Assembly: GCF_041060425.1 (NCBI RefSeq)
Contig: NZ_JAULBC010000002.1
Coordinates: 1,054,001 to 1,118,000 of the forward strand
DNA length: 64,000 bases
Source: Danxiaibacter flavus
GTDB taxonomy: Bacteria > Bacteroidota > Bacteroidia > Chitinophagales > Chitinophagaceae
Direction: 5' to 3'
Made by a program: the position numbers and the translations under genes. This document shows, one piece after another, positions 36,841 to 46,716 of the stretch (position 1 is the stretch's first letter; each line of letters starts with the position of its first letter). The notes beneath the pieces were generated by a model. That model did no database searches. It saw only the letters and a program-made list of their open reading frames with translations, and was not told where the DNA came from.

Positions 36841-38658
36841 CTATAATAGCTCACTTAACTGATCCAGTATTTTTTTTCCATCCTGCACATCGTTTGAAAT
36901 TTTCTCCATATTGAATTCTTTTTCAGGTAGTAACTGAGCCAGATGCTGATCAAGTTGTTGTATTAATTGCTGAACCTGTTTGTTATTTGATCTAGCAGCT
37001 TTTTCTTTTAGTATCCTGATCTTTTCATAATCGACAATTCCTTCTCTCAATTTTTCAAACCGGATGCCGCTATTGCCTCCCGGGTATACCAGGTAACAAT
37101 CGCCTGCAGCCCATGAACCGAAACGCGCATCTCTTACGGGGTCAGCGGGCCATGCATCATAAGCCCAGCGCAAAAAGCCATCATATCCATGTGCGGCAGA
37201 GTACCAACTGATCCATCTGCCTTCTGCCGGTGGTGAAAAAACAAAGTTGTTGGGCTTATCAGGATTGCAGCATACATAATAAGTTGTTGTAAAACCCTTT
37301 GCAGCTCTTGCTTTAACCTGTTCAACATTTGATTCTTTACTGTAAAGGAAACAGTAATCATTTAACAGTGTATCTAATTCCGGATGCCAGTCTCCCGCAT
37401 AAGTGATCTTCCATCCCTGCCAGTTTTTCTTAACCACTTTGATAGCTGCCAATGTCTGTTCCATGGCATTTTCGTTGATGCCGATATAAGTCTTATTCAG
37501 CCAGCCTTTCTTCTCCAGGTGCCTTTTTAAATCATTTAAAAACACATTCCATCTTTCACTGAAAACAGCGTCTTCGGGAGCCCATGTTTCATAGGCATAA
37601 GCGCCTGTTGCTTCATCCATATAACGGAACCTGTTTCCCCATGGCACTGGTGTGTAAATAGTAATTGCTTTATCAACACCCACACTCATTGCGAGTTCTA
37701 CATATTGATCAAAAATGTCGTAATCAAATTTCCATGAGCCGTTCTTTTGCTTAATCCAGTCTATCATTGCCTCTTCTAACACATACTCATTACCTGCCCA
37801 TGGTGAGTGCACACCATATGTTGTAATGAAAGTGCCGCCTGCATCTGCGTAAAGCTGAAGATGTTTTTTCAGTAAAGCTTTGTGATCTTCACCCCATGGT
37901 TTTACATTGTAGTATTGCGAAATAACCCAGGGGTTTTGCCAAAGGTCAAGCCTGTGATGCCAGTCATGAGGTTTTGGAAGTATTTGCTTTTGAACGTTTA
38001 CCTGTATGTTTAAAACTGTTTTTGCTGTAGCCGTTCTTACTTCAATAGTACCAGTGTAAACACCCGCTTCTGCCTCGGCAGGAATATTGCAGCTAAGCCA
38101 TACCGGTCTTATTGTTTTGCCCGGCACATCAAACCGGTCAAATTTTTCAAACCTGTCCGGCATCAGGTAGCCGTTTTTATACGGAGTAGGCCCGCAATCA
38201 AATCCTTTTGCGTTGTATGGGTAATTAGATAATACATACATCACTTTGTTCAACCCGATATTATTTTTGCTAAGCAATTTTCCGTTTTTGTCTTTCAGAT
38301 CGGTGAGTATAAAACGCACTTGTTGCAGTGTATCCGGAGACCATATCAGTATCTGCGTATTCAGGCGTTCCCCCTTCCATCCTGTTGCCTGCCATAAAAG
38401 GTTTTCTTTTTCTAAAGCCGGAACTTCTGTTCTAAAGTACAATTGATCGGTTGATGCAAAGGATGCATGCAGTCCGGGTTTTTCTTTAGTCCATGCAGCG
38501 GGATTTGTTGAAACATCCAATAGATATTCAGGCATATAGTGTGCTCCGCCACCCAAAGGCATTTTGGCTGAATCTATTTCTGTTAATAGAGCCTGTTGCG
38601 AAAAGGCTGTAGCGACAAGTAGTGTTTGTCCAAGAAAAAATAATAGTATTTTTTTCAT
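36841..38658 (-). CDS. DUF4091 / GH123-like glycoside hydrolase, secreted
   Basis: 605 residues from the ATG at 38658, which gives the signal peptide MKKILLFFLGQTLLVATAFS; the upstream frame to 38706 lacks one. A beta-sandwich N-terminal region (about 20-230) precedes a TIM-barrel-like region. The C-terminal EKLREGIVDYEKIRILKEK segment is the DUF4091 signature. DUF4091 forms part of GH123-like enzymes, whose characterised members are beta-N-acetylgalactosaminidases. Here the barrel shows YIGINENAMEQ and WISWYSAAHGYDGFLRWAYD, but I cannot assign the GH123 Asp-Glu pair with certainty. It follows GH30 in the PUL. Substrate unknown. Confidence 0.75.
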   Translation of the reverse strand: MKKILLFFLGQTLLVATAFSQQALLTEIDSAKMPLGGGAHYMPEYLLDVSTNPAAWTKEKPGLHASFASTDQLYFRTEVPALEKENLLWQATGWKGERLNTQILIWSPDTLQQVRFILTDLKDKNGKLLSKNNIGLNKVMYVLSNYPYNAKGFDCGPTPYKNGYLMPDRFEKFDRFDVPGKTIRPVWLSCNIPAEAEAGVYTGTIEVRTATAKTVLNIQVNVQKQILPKPHDWHHRLDLWQNPWVISQYYNVKPWGEDHKALLKKHLQLYADAGGTFITTYGVHSPWAGNEYVLEEAMIDWIKQKNGSWKFDYDIFDQYVELAMSVGVDKAITIYTPVPWGNRFRYMDEATGAYAYETWAPEDAVFSERWNVFLNDLKRHLEKKGWLNKTYIGINENAMEQTLAAIKVVKKNWQGWKITYAGDWHPELDTLLNDYCFLYSKESNVEQVKARAAKGFTTTYYVCCNPDKPNNFVFSPPAEGRWISWYSAAHGYDGFLRWAYDAWPADPVRDARFGSWAAGDCYLVYPGGNSGIRFEKLREGIVDYEKIRILKEKAARSNNKQVQQLIQQLDQHLAQLLPEKEFNMEKISNDVQDGKKILDQLSELL

Positions 38659-38672
38659 CCGTTTAAATTTTC

Positions 38673-38706
38673 TTGCGGTATTCGCAATGAAGCGGCGACA
38701 CCGCAA
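38673..38706 (-). other. Intercistronic hairpin between GH30 and DUF4091 genes
   Basis: TTGCGGT (38673-38679) and ACCGCAA (38700-38706) form a perfect 7-base stem with a 20-base loop, 15 bases upstream of the DUF4091 enzyme start. Being so near the start codon it could influence translation of that gene. Confidence 0.35.
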
Positions 38707-38776
38707 ATCAGTTTCTGTTAAATAATAATTTTATTGTGTGCCAGATGCTATTTGTCATTCAAAGGCCAGCAACTTC

Positions 38777-40171
38777 TTACCAAACATATGTTGCAACTGC
38801 TCCGCTATTCAGCAATTCAAATGCAACTTGCCCTCCGTCAACTATTTTAAATGTCCGGGCTTTATTGGTTTCATTCAATACAACTAAAACTTTTTTCCCG
38901 TCAGGAGTTCTAAACGCAACATTGGGCAATCCTTCAATCATATTTGAAGCAATGCGTACGCTACCCGGACGAACGAATTTTGAAGCATGCGCTATATTGT
39001 AATAACCCGAATTTCTTTTAACATTGTTGCCGTCAATAGTTACACCTCCAAGGCATTGATCACATCCTCCATCGGATGTATGCGGCTCATATTTTGAATT
39101 GGCAGCAAGATTCCATTGTAAATAATTTTTGCACCAATTTCTTGCTCCGCCAATAAGCAATGTTTTTACATTCCACTTAAGGTCTTCAGGAATATTGCCC
39201 GGTGCACCGGTCCACTGTTCGGTGAAATAGAGGTTCTTGCCAGGAAATGCATCATGCACCTTTGATAACGTATCTATAGGTCCAGCATATAAATGAAATG
39301 CTGAGCCATCTGCATATTGTGCAGCTTCTTTGTCTGCAAGAATGCTCATTGGATAATCGGGCCTGTCAGCATTGTGATCGTACAAAATAATTTTTGTTTT
39401 TAATCCTGCCGCTTTGAATGCAGGACCCAGACTGTTTTTCAGGAAAGCCCCCTGCTGCTCAGGTAACATATACATGCTCGGCGTATTGCCCGGGTGCAAA
39501 GGTTCGTTTTGAATAGTGATGGCATCTATATTAATACCTTCCGCTTTCATAGCCTGAATATATTTCACAAAGTATTTTGCATAAGCATTGTGGTATTCCT
39601 GCTTTAAACTGCCGCCCCTGACGCTGTCGTTCGTTTTCATCCACAATGGCGCGGACCATGGGGAACCCAGTATTTTTATATCGGGGTTAATTGCTAAAAT
39701 TTCTTTCAGTACAGGAATCAGCCATTTCTTATCTTCAGCAATACTGAATTTTTCCATGGCAGTATCGGTTTGCCCTTTTGGCAGATCATCATAAGAAAAA
39801 ACATGGTCATCTAAATCGGAAGCACCAATACTCACACGCAGATAACTTATTCCGATATTGTTACCGTCAGTTGTAAAAAGCTCTTTCAACAAAGCTGCAC
39901 GATTGGCTGCATCCATATTGTGTAGATGAAAGGCACTTCCTCCTGTTAATGAAAAACCATAGCCATCCATTGTCTGATAGGTTTGCTTATCATCAATGGA
40001 GATAGTTGCAGCCGTATTTTTTTCATCAACGTTCCCTGGTGTTTGTTTTTGAAATAGCAAATTGGCGGCAGGATCGGTGAGCCATGTTTCTACCATCAGT
40101 TTATTGTTGGAGGAAGTATTACAACTGATAAAAAGAATCAACAGGCTTACGAAAAGGACCAGGCTTTTCAT
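38777..40171 (-). CDS. GH30 glycosidase lipoprotein (glucosylceramidase/beta-1,6-glucanase-like)
   Basis: 464 residues from the ATG at 40171, giving a lipoprotein signal with lipobox LFISC (Cys17); the longer frame to 40225 lacks this. The catalytic barrel has the GH30 signatures GYGFSLTGGSA (70-80), acid/base Glu223 in TIQNEPLHPG and nucleophile Glu318 in LYFTEQWTG. A beta-sandwich ends the protein. The sequence resembles Bacteroidota GH30_3-type enzymes, several of which cut beta-1,6-glucan; that subfamily placement is from memory. As an outer-surface lipoprotein directly after susD it is the best candidate for the endo-acting enzyme that generates oligosaccharides for the SusCD importer. 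Confidence 0.88.
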   Translation of the reverse strand: MKSLVLFVSLLILFISCNTSSNNKLMVETWLTDPAANLLFQKQTPGNVDEKNTAATISIDDKQTYQTMDGYGFSLTGGSAFHLHNMDAANRAALLKELFTTDGNNIGISYLRVSIGASDLDDHVFSYDDLPKGQTDTAMEKFSIAEDKKWLIPVLKEILAINPDIKILGSPWSAPLWMKTNDSVRGGSLKQEYHNAYAKYFVKYIQAMKAEGINIDAITIQNEPLHPGNTPSMYMLPEQQGAFLKNSLGPAFKAAGLKTKIILYDHNADRPDYPMSILADKEAAQYADGSAFHLYAGPIDTLSKVHDAFPGKNLYFTEQWTGAPGNIPEDLKWNVKTLLIGGARNWCKNYLQWNLAANSKYEPHTSDGGCDQCLGGVTIDGNNVKRNSGYYNIAHASKFVRPGSVRIASNMIEGLPNVAFRTPDGKKVLVVLNETNKARTFKIVDGGQVAFELLNSGAVATYVW

Positions 40172-40198
40172 AAATATTTTTTTGCATTTATTAAAAGT

Positions 40199-40233
40199 GC
40201 AGAGGCACTGACAGAATATTTTCATGCCTCTGC
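40199..40233 (-). terminator. Hairpin between susD and the GH30 gene (partial terminator?)
   Basis: GCAGAGGCA (40199-40207) and TGCCTCTGC (40225-40233) form a perfect 9-base stem with a 17-base loop. On the transcribed minus strand it is followed by ACTTTTAAT, a weak U-run. It lies 68 bases after the susD stop, where PUL transcripts often drop in abundance. Confidence 0.55.
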
Positions 40234-40300
40234 TATAACAATTCCTTATGGTTGAAATGCTTTTTTCAGCACTGCTAATTTACCACTATAGAGAGATATA

Positions 40301-42007
40301 TTAATTTTCCCAGCCGTCATTTTGCACCAGGGTTCCATTTGATAATTGTACCTGATGTAAAGGAAGCGGATAGAGCATGTGCTTTGGTAAAAACTGACGT
40401 GATGAGGCAGGTACAGCCACCACACAACTATCCACCGGATCAATCGTTAAATTGCCAATAGGACCAAACTGACGCTCAAAATCTGTCCCTTTATATTTAA
40501 TGCCTTTGATAGCTTTTGGCATTATTGTCGCAGCCAGGTTCCATCTTCTGAGGTCATCGCGGCGGAACCCCTCAAAAGCCAACTCTACACTGCGTTCTCT
40601 TCTGATTTCATTAAGCATGTTTAAACCTTTGCTTGTAACAAATGAATTGGTCAGCGCAGGCATACTTACCCTGGTTCTGATGACATTAATAGTCCGGTTA
40701 AGATCCGCATCGGAGATGGAGCTGTTTTTTTCATATAATGCCTCCGCCAGTATAAGTAAAGTTTCGGCGTACCTGAACTCCCTGGGACCATATTCGCATA
40801 AAAAATTTATATCGTTCGAACTTTCACCCGAAAATTTTCTGATCCTATAACCTGTGCGGGAACCCAAAGATCCTGAATTACCACCCGAAGCCGGAGTGCC
40901 TCCTATATAACTGTCCCATCCGTTTTGGGTAAACCATTGCGATCCGGGTGCTACAAATGAAAGAGCCATTCGCGGATCGCGGTTTTGAAACTCACTTGCA
41001 AGTTGGTTGCGTCCTGCAAACAAAGCCGATTGCGTAATAGGTAATCCATCTGTAGCCAGATACATATCAGCCATTGTTTTGGTTGGCACCATAGAAGCAT
41101 CAACCAATAGCTCTCTCGTCCAGTTATGAGTTACCTGTTGTGCTACGCTATATCTTCTGTCCAGTATAATTTCTTTGCTGTCATTGCCTTCTGTAATGAA
41201 CAAATACTTGTAACTGTCTGCACCTTTATCAGTATACAAAGTGTATTCGCCTGAAGCGGCCACCTGATTGGCTGCGGTGACTGCAACATCCAGGTATTTT
41301 GCAGCATTTGATCCCTTGTTGTATTTCTCCCATGTGCCTTCATACAATCCCGCTCTTGCTTTCAGAGCCAATGCAGCGCCTTGTGTTACTCTTCCCAGTT
41401 CATCACCTGTAAGAGCGCTTCGTAAAGGAAGTTTTGCAATAGCACTATCAAGATCGGATAGTATAAAATCAATAATCTCGGATTGAGATGCTTTTTTTGA
41501 ATATAATTCCGGAGAAGTCACATCCAGTACCATATCAATTTTTGGTACGCCGCCATATGCTTTTACCAGGTTCCAGTAATTATATGCACGGAAAAAAAAG
41601 GCTTCTCCTTCCCAACGGCCAACAGCATCCTGTTTCAGACCTGATTCTTTTGCCTTTTGCAAAAGATAGGTGGTAGAGCGAATGTATTTATAGGAATTAT
41701 TCCATAAATCTGTTTCAGACTGAGGAAGGAAGGATCCGTTGCTAACACCATTATTAGGATAATTCGCGGCTATGTCATCTCCATTTCCAATAACGATATC
41801 GGAATTATTATCAGTATAGTTAGGCGCTTTCTGCAAACCGAAATAGAAATCGTTGGCAGCAAGCTGAAAGTCATTAGAAGTTTTCCAGTAAGATGCATCT
41901 GATATTTTATTAAGGGGGTTAAGATCTAATTTTTTATTACACCCTAAGCCAACAATGGCCAATAGAGTGAATAACCATATATTTTTAGTTTGTATCATAG
42001 TTGTCAT
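40301..42007 (-). CDS. SusD/RagB-family outer-membrane glycan-binding lipoprotein
   Basis: 568 residues. Signal peptide with lipobox near AIVGLGC places it on the outer-membrane surface, where it caps the SusC channel and hands over oligosaccharides. The all-helical TPR-based fold is indicated by AYNYWNLVKAYGGVPKIDMV (about 140-160, a classic SusD segment), FRYAETLLILAEALYE near 410 and the ending ERSVELAFEGFRRDDLRRW. Only one base separates its start from the SusC stop. No SusE/F-like extra glycan-binding protein follows, which makes this a minimal importer. Confidence 0.93.
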   Translation of the reverse strand: MTTMIQTKNIWLFTLLAIVGLGCNKKLDLNPLNKISDASYWKTSNDFQLAANDFYFGLQKAPNYTDNNSDIVIGNGDDIAANYPNNGVSNGSFLPQSETDLWNNSYKYIRSTTYLLQKAKESGLKQDAVGRWEGEAFFFRAYNYWNLVKAYGGVPKIDMVLDVTSPELYSKKASQSEIIDFILSDLDSAIAKLPLRSALTGDELGRVTQGAALALKARAGLYEGTWEKYNKGSNAAKYLDVAVTAANQVAASGEYTLYTDKGADSYKYLFITEGNDSKEIILDRRYSVAQQVTHNWTRELLVDASMVPTKTMADMYLATDGLPITQSALFAGRNQLASEFQNRDPRMALSFVAPGSQWFTQNGWDSYIGGTPASGGNSGSLGSRTGYRIRKFSGESSNDINFLCEYGPREFRYAETLLILAEALYEKNSSISDADLNRTINVIRTRVSMPALTNSFVTSKGLNMLNEIRRERSVELAFEGFRRDDLRRWNLAATIMPKAIKGIKYKGTDFERQFGPIGNLTIDPVDSCVVAVPASSRQFLPKHMLYPLPLHQVQLSNGTLVQNDGWEN

Positions 42008-42008
42008 T

Positions 42009-45000
42009 TTAGAAGGTTACGTCAAGACCAAATGAATAATAACGTTGGAAAGGATAATTTCCGCCCCAATCCGCAGATTCGGGATCCCATCCACCTTTTA
42101 CCTGGTGTTTTTCCCATAGATCCTGTCCGCTGAAATACACTCTTGCCCTGGATAGGGATATTTTGCTGATAAGACTTTGTGGTAAGGAATAGCCTATTTG
42201 AAGATTTTTAAGCCTTATGTAAGCGGCATTGATCTTCTGAAGTGTTGATGCCTGATAGTTCCAGTTGCGAACGTCACCATGAGAAAGCCTTGGTAATTCC
42301 GCATTGGGGCGGTCTTCATTCCATGTTTTTTGATAATAGTATGCAGGCGGTTGTCTCCACCAGTCTGACCATGGCATAGCATATTCTCCTGTTCTGAACA
42401 ATGTGCGTTTTCCAACACCCTGGAAGAAGACACCTAAGTCAAATCCTTTATAGCCGGCATTTAAATTAATTCCATAAATATATCTCGGATCAATCGTTCC
42501 CAGTTTCACCACATCACCATCGCCTTTATTGCTGTATAAGTTAATTTGGCCATCACCGTTTACATCTTTAAACCTAGCATCTCCTATACCGATCTCGGGA
42601 TGTACGCCTCCTAATTTTTGATATGCTTCTAATTCAGTCTTATTTTTTATTACTCCGTCAAAAACATATCCATAGTAAGTGTTTAAAGGATCTCCTTCAC
42701 GAATATTTCCACTGCCTGGAGAATTTAATCCAAGCACATATGAATTCGCTCCTTCATACCTCACTACTTTATTCTGCGCATCGCTCAACATCAGCCTTAC
42801 AGAATAATGAAAGTCTTTCCCAATTTTATCATTCCATCCGATGCTTGTTTCAAAGCCCCATGTTTTTAATTCACCTGCATTTGTTGTGGGAGGAGTAGAA
42901 CCCAGCATACTCGGATAATTTATTCTTATCAGCATGTTCTTATTCCTCTTTTGAAACACATCAAATGAAAAACTCAGTCTGTTTGAAAGCATTTGTGCAT
43001 CCAATCCAATGTTTTGATTGATCAGTGTTTCCCATGTTCTTTGATGAGCCACCATAGTGTCTAAAGAAGCTGACGGATCTCTTCTTCCATTTCCAAACGG
43101 ATAAATTCCATTTGAACCTATGCTGATCTTTTGAACAAAATCATATAAACCGATGCCCGCCTGGTTACCTGTTGTACCATAAGAAGCCCGGAGCTTAAGG
43201 TTATTGATAAAGTTTACACGAAAGAATGATTCTTTTGAAACGATCCATCCGGCAGATATGCCAGGAAACAATCCCCAGCGTTTGTCGGCACCTGCAAATT
43301 TGGAACTGCCGTCATATCTCAGATTAGCTTCTAATAAATATTTACCGTCATAAGCATAGTTCAATCTCGAGAAAGCGGAACCGATGGCCCATTGTTCATT
43401 GAAGTTGTTGGATGTTCTGGTTGCAACATCGCCGGTACCTAAATTTACATCCCATACGTTTGAGTTAGCGCCAACTATATTCCATCTGTAGAAATCTACA
43501 TTTTTGGCAGAATTCTTTTCATACGAACCACCAGCCATCACATCAAAATTATGTTTGCTTCCCAGCCTTTTGGTATACTGAAGATACCCGGTGTAGTTAT
43601 AGTAGTTATTGTGACCATTCGTTTCTTCAACATAACTCCAGTCCGGCGACCAGGCACCACCCCAATAATTAAAAGTTCCATCCCAGTTAGATAAAGGGAA
43701 AGCTTTTTGCATATCCGTTCCGGTATTGGTGAAATTATTGGCGCCAAATTGCAAATTCATTTTAAGCCCTTCAATAATATCGGCAACAAGACGGATGTTC
43801 GTATTAATATTGGTTGTTTTGAAAGTAGCAGTCGGTTCTTCTTTACCATATCCGACAGCATTGCCCCATCCTGCCTGTGCAAAATATTTACCGTCGGGCG
43901 TATATACAGGGTGGTTAGGCATTCCAAAAATTCCTTCTCCTATTATTCCCCACGACCCGCCGCCAACATCTGTGCGCACCTGGTTGTCGTAAGATAATTT
44001 GGTTTCCAGTTTCAACCAATCTCTCAGTTGAACACCATAACCAACGCGCAAGTTATATAGCTTGTTACCATCACTGGTATTTTTCATTATCCCTTTCTGA
44101 TCGCTAAAGTTTCCTGAAATAAAGTAATCGGACTTATCATTACTCCCCGAAACTGTGAGTGCGTGTTTTTGTTGAAACCCATTTCTAAATATTTCTTTAT
44201 ACCAATCAGTTGTAGTAAAGAAAAATTGCATTCCGGCCCCGGCTTTGTCCGGGTTAGGATCAGGAATCGGATTCGGATCATTATTTAAAATCCGCTGAAG
44301 CATATCAGGTGTATAGTAAGCTGCATTAACACCGGGAGTATGCATATAGGCTTCATTATCCATAACTGCAAACTGGTAAGTGTTGGGCTGCTCCATCATT
44401 CCGGTAACTTTTGAAGTAGCAACGTTTCCACTGTAGGTGATTTGAGCCTTCCCGGTTTTACCTTTTTTTGTGGTGATGAGAATAACCCCACCGGCTGCCC
44501 TTGCACCATAGATAGAAGCTGAAGCATCTTTCAAAATACTCATAGATTCAATATCATTGGGATTCAGTAAATCCATATTTCCCTGAATGCCATCAATTAA
44601 TATAAGCGGAGGTGTGCTGGTTATTGAAGACGCACCTCGTACATTAACATTCCATCCGGCAGCCCCCGGTTGACCTGAATACCTTTGAACTATTAACCCC
44701 GGAGCTGCACCCTGAAGCGCTGACGATACATCTGTAATCGGGCGATCCCTGAATGCTTCCTGCCCCACAGTTGCAACCGATGTAACAAGAAATTCTTTTT
44801 TCTTTGCACCATAACCAACCACTACTACTTCTTCCAAATTTTTTACAGCCGACTCCAATGTAATTGACAAAGTACCCTGGCCATTTATAGCGATTTCTTT
44901 GGGGGCGCTGTTTACAGTTGACACTATCAGTGTGTCGTTATTGGCAGCGTTAATTTTAAACATTCCGTTAGCATCGGTGGCAACGCCTGTAGACGAGCCT

Positions 45001-45434
45001 TTTATGACTATCGCAGCGCCGGAAACCGCAGTTCCAGCAACGTCGGTTATCTTACCTGTTACCACAGATGTTCCCTTTGTATTATCATCATTTCCCGAAC
45101 CAGTGCTATTGATTACAATAACATGATCCGGCAGGAATTTGTAAGTCATTCCATTATTTAGTAACAGCCGGTTTAATATTTCCACAAGGGAAGTATCCTG
45201 AATATTGAAATCAATTTTTTGATGAACCGCTTTAAGGTTGCTATTATACAAAAAACGCGATTTTGATTGCGCTTCAATCGCAGTAAGGATCGTGGAAATT
45301 TCAGTTTTTTTAAACTGTAATGTGATCTTGTTTTGAGCAATGGCTGTAGATACGAATAACGACAATATGATAAGCATCGTTAGAGGTTTCATAACAAGCA
45401 ATTGCTTTTTAGCACTTGTTAGAAATAGTGGCAT
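42009..45434 (-). CDS. SusC/RagA TonB-dependent outer-membrane transporter with STN domain
   Basis: 1141 residues from 45434; an ATG 14 codons later is also possible. A signal peptide (hydrophobic MLIILSLFVSTAIAQ) precedes an STN signalling domain (about 35-105), a carboxypeptidase-like regulatory domain (about 120-200, DVAGTAVSGAAIVIKGSSTG), the TonB plug (about 205-330, with GVILITTKKGKTGK at its end) and a C-terminal 22-strand barrel. It imports oligosaccharides using TonB energy. The STN domain contacts the anti-sigma factor FecR encoded just upstream, so substrate transport can switch on the sigma factor. Gene order sigma-FecR-SusC fits this model exactly. Confidence 0.95.
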   Translation of the reverse strand: MPLFLTSAKKQLLVMKPLTMLIILSLFVSTAIAQNKITLQFKKTEISTILTAIEAQSKSRFLYNSNLKAVHQKIDFNIQDTSLVEILNRLLLNNGMTYKFLPDHVIVINSTGSGNDDNTKGTSVVTGKITDVAGTAVSGAAIVIKGSSTGVATDANGMFKINAANNDTLIVSTVNSAPKEIAINGQGTLSITLESAVKNLEEVVVVGYGAKKKEFLVTSVATVGQEAFRDRPITDVSSALQGAAPGLIVQRYSGQPGAAGWNVNVRGASSITSTPPLILIDGIQGNMDLLNPNDIESMSILKDASASIYGARAAGGVILITTKKGKTGKAQITYSGNVATSKVTGMMEQPNTYQFAVMDNEAYMHTPGVNAAYYTPDMLQRILNNDPNPIPDPNPDKAGAGMQFFFTTTDWYKEIFRNGFQQKHALTVSGSNDKSDYFISGNFSDQKGIMKNTSDGNKLYNLRVGYGVQLRDWLKLETKLSYDNQVRTDVGGGSWGIIGEGIFGMPNHPVYTPDGKYFAQAGWGNAVGYGKEEPTATFKTTNINTNIRLVADIIEGLKMNLQFGANNFTNTGTDMQKAFPLSNWDGTFNYWGGAWSPDWSYVEETNGHNNYYNYTGYLQYTKRLGSKHNFDVMAGGSYEKNSAKNVDFYRWNIVGANSNVWDVNLGTGDVATRTSNNFNEQWAIGSAFSRLNYAYDGKYLLEANLRYDGSSKFAGADKRWGLFPGISAGWIVSKESFFRVNFINNLKLRASYGTTGNQAGIGLYDFVQKISIGSNGIYPFGNGRRDPSASLDTMVAHQRTWETLINQNIGLDAQMLSNRLSFSFDVFQKRNKNMLIRINYPSMLGSTPPTTNAGELKTWGFETSIGWNDKIGKDFHYSVRLMLSDAQNKVVRYEGANSYVLGLNSPGSGNIREGDPLNTYYGYVFDGVIKNKTELEAYQKLGGVHPEIGIGDARFKDVNGDGQINLYSNKGDGDVVKLGTIDPRYIYGINLNAGYKGFDLGVFFQGVGKRTLFRTGEYAMPWSDWWRQPPAYYYQKTWNEDRPNAELPRLSHGDVRNWNYQASTLQKINAAYIRLKNLQIGYSLPQSLISKISLSRARVYFSGQDLWEKHQVKGGWDPESADWGGNYPFQRYYSFGLDVTF

Positions 45435-45566
45435 AGCATTATTAATATTAAAGGGTATGGAATTTCTTCCTGAAAAACAGTGAGCGTTTACAAATTAATT
45501 AGTGTTGGTGTTTTTTTAACGAATGTGCCAGCATTCTTTACATGTGCTGACTACACAGGATGTGGG

Positions 45567-46694
45567 CTACTTTGCGGTGCTGATAAATATTTCATGATCG
45601 GTTATTTTATAATTAAAAGGTACTGCTGCCTGAAGCGCGTTAAATGCTTCTTCAATGGTTTCATTTTCGAATGAACCATTAAAACTTAACTGGCTGGCGG
45701 CCTCATCAGTAAAATGAATTTTTATATTGTACCAACGTTCCAGTTTTGTGGCCAACTCTTTAAAATTTTCTCCCCGAAAAACCAGCCTGTTGTAGACCCA
45801 CGCAGTTTCAGGCCGGTCCTGGATCTTAACCGCTGTGTCTATTTTTGATATGGTTGCAGATTGACTTGCCGGATCATTTTTTAATACGGTCAATGGTTCA
45901 ATGCTTTCTGTTTTTTTCGATACGACAATCTTTTCATTTGGATGCAAATACACCGTCTTACCTGCTGGCTGATGTGCATTACTAATTTGTATCAATCCTC
46001 TTACTAAGGTTGTTTCAGTAGTTGAGTCAGATTCGTACGATCTTACATTGAATGCTGTTCCCAGCACTTTTATATTAATATTGGAAGCATGGATTATAAA
46101 TGGTTTTTTAGGATTTTTTACCACATCAAAAAAAGCTTCACCACTAAGCGTTACCTCACGAAAAGCGCCTTTAAAATCATTGGAATAAGAAATTTTTGAT
46201 CCTGAATTGAGCCATACTACCGAACCGTCGGGCAATATCGTTCTGGTTCTTGTGCCGTTTGAGGTTGTAACTGTTTGTATTTGAGAAGTATTTAAGGCGC
46301 TGTTTTGTTCCTGCTTCTGAACCAATACTATTCTTGCAATGAACAACAATATACATGCTGCCGCAGCTGTATAAACGTATCGTTTAATTGATTTCCAACG
46401 GAATAAACTGTGCACATTGCTGCGTTCTTTAACTTCCTCAGATTCATCTGGGAGGCTTGCCAAATACAGAACCCTTCTTACATTTTCATGTTGCTTATTT
46501 TCCGTATCCTGCTCCTCTGTTCTATGTTGCAATTGTTCATCCTGCCAGAATTGCTGTAGCATTTCATATTGACGGGCTAAGTCAATATCCTCACTCAGAA
46601 GCGCATTCAGTGCCTCCTGTTCTTCCTCCGATGCTTCTTTATTTAAACACCGGGACATTAAATACCAAATTCTATTGCTTTTAGACATTTTCAA
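45567..46694 (-). CDS. FecR-family anti-sigma factor
   Basis: 375 residues (an ATG two codons later, MSKSNRIW, is also plausible). The N-terminal ~105 residues are cytoplasmic and bind the ECF sigma factor. One membrane helix follows (YVYTAAAACILLFIARIVLV, about 112-131). The periplasmic part has the FecR domain, recognised by LPDGSVVWLNSGSKISY, VTLSGEAFFDVVKN and VLGTAFNVRSYE, and a C-terminal DUF4974/STN-like region that contacts SusC. It relays occupancy of the SusC receptor to the sigma factor encoded 22 bases upstream. Confidence 0.93.
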   Translation of the reverse strand: MKMSKSNRIWYLMSRCLNKEASEEEQEALNALLSEDIDLARQYEMLQQFWQDEQLQHRTEEQDTENKQHENVRRVLYLASLPDESEEVKERSNVHSLFRWKSIKRYVYTAAAACILLFIARIVLVQKQEQNSALNTSQIQTVTTSNGTRTRTILPDGSVVWLNSGSKISYSNDFKGAFREVTLSGEAFFDVVKNPKKPFIIHASNINIKVLGTAFNVRSYESDSTTETTLVRGLIQISNAHQPAGKTVYLHPNEKIVVSKKTESIEPLTVLKNDPASQSATISKIDTAVKIQDRPETAWVYNRLVFRGENFKELATKLERWYNIKIHFTDEAASQLSFNGSFENETIEEAFNALQAAVPFNYKITDHEIFISTAK

Positions 46695-46716
46695 ACATTG
46701 CCTTACACAATAGGAC

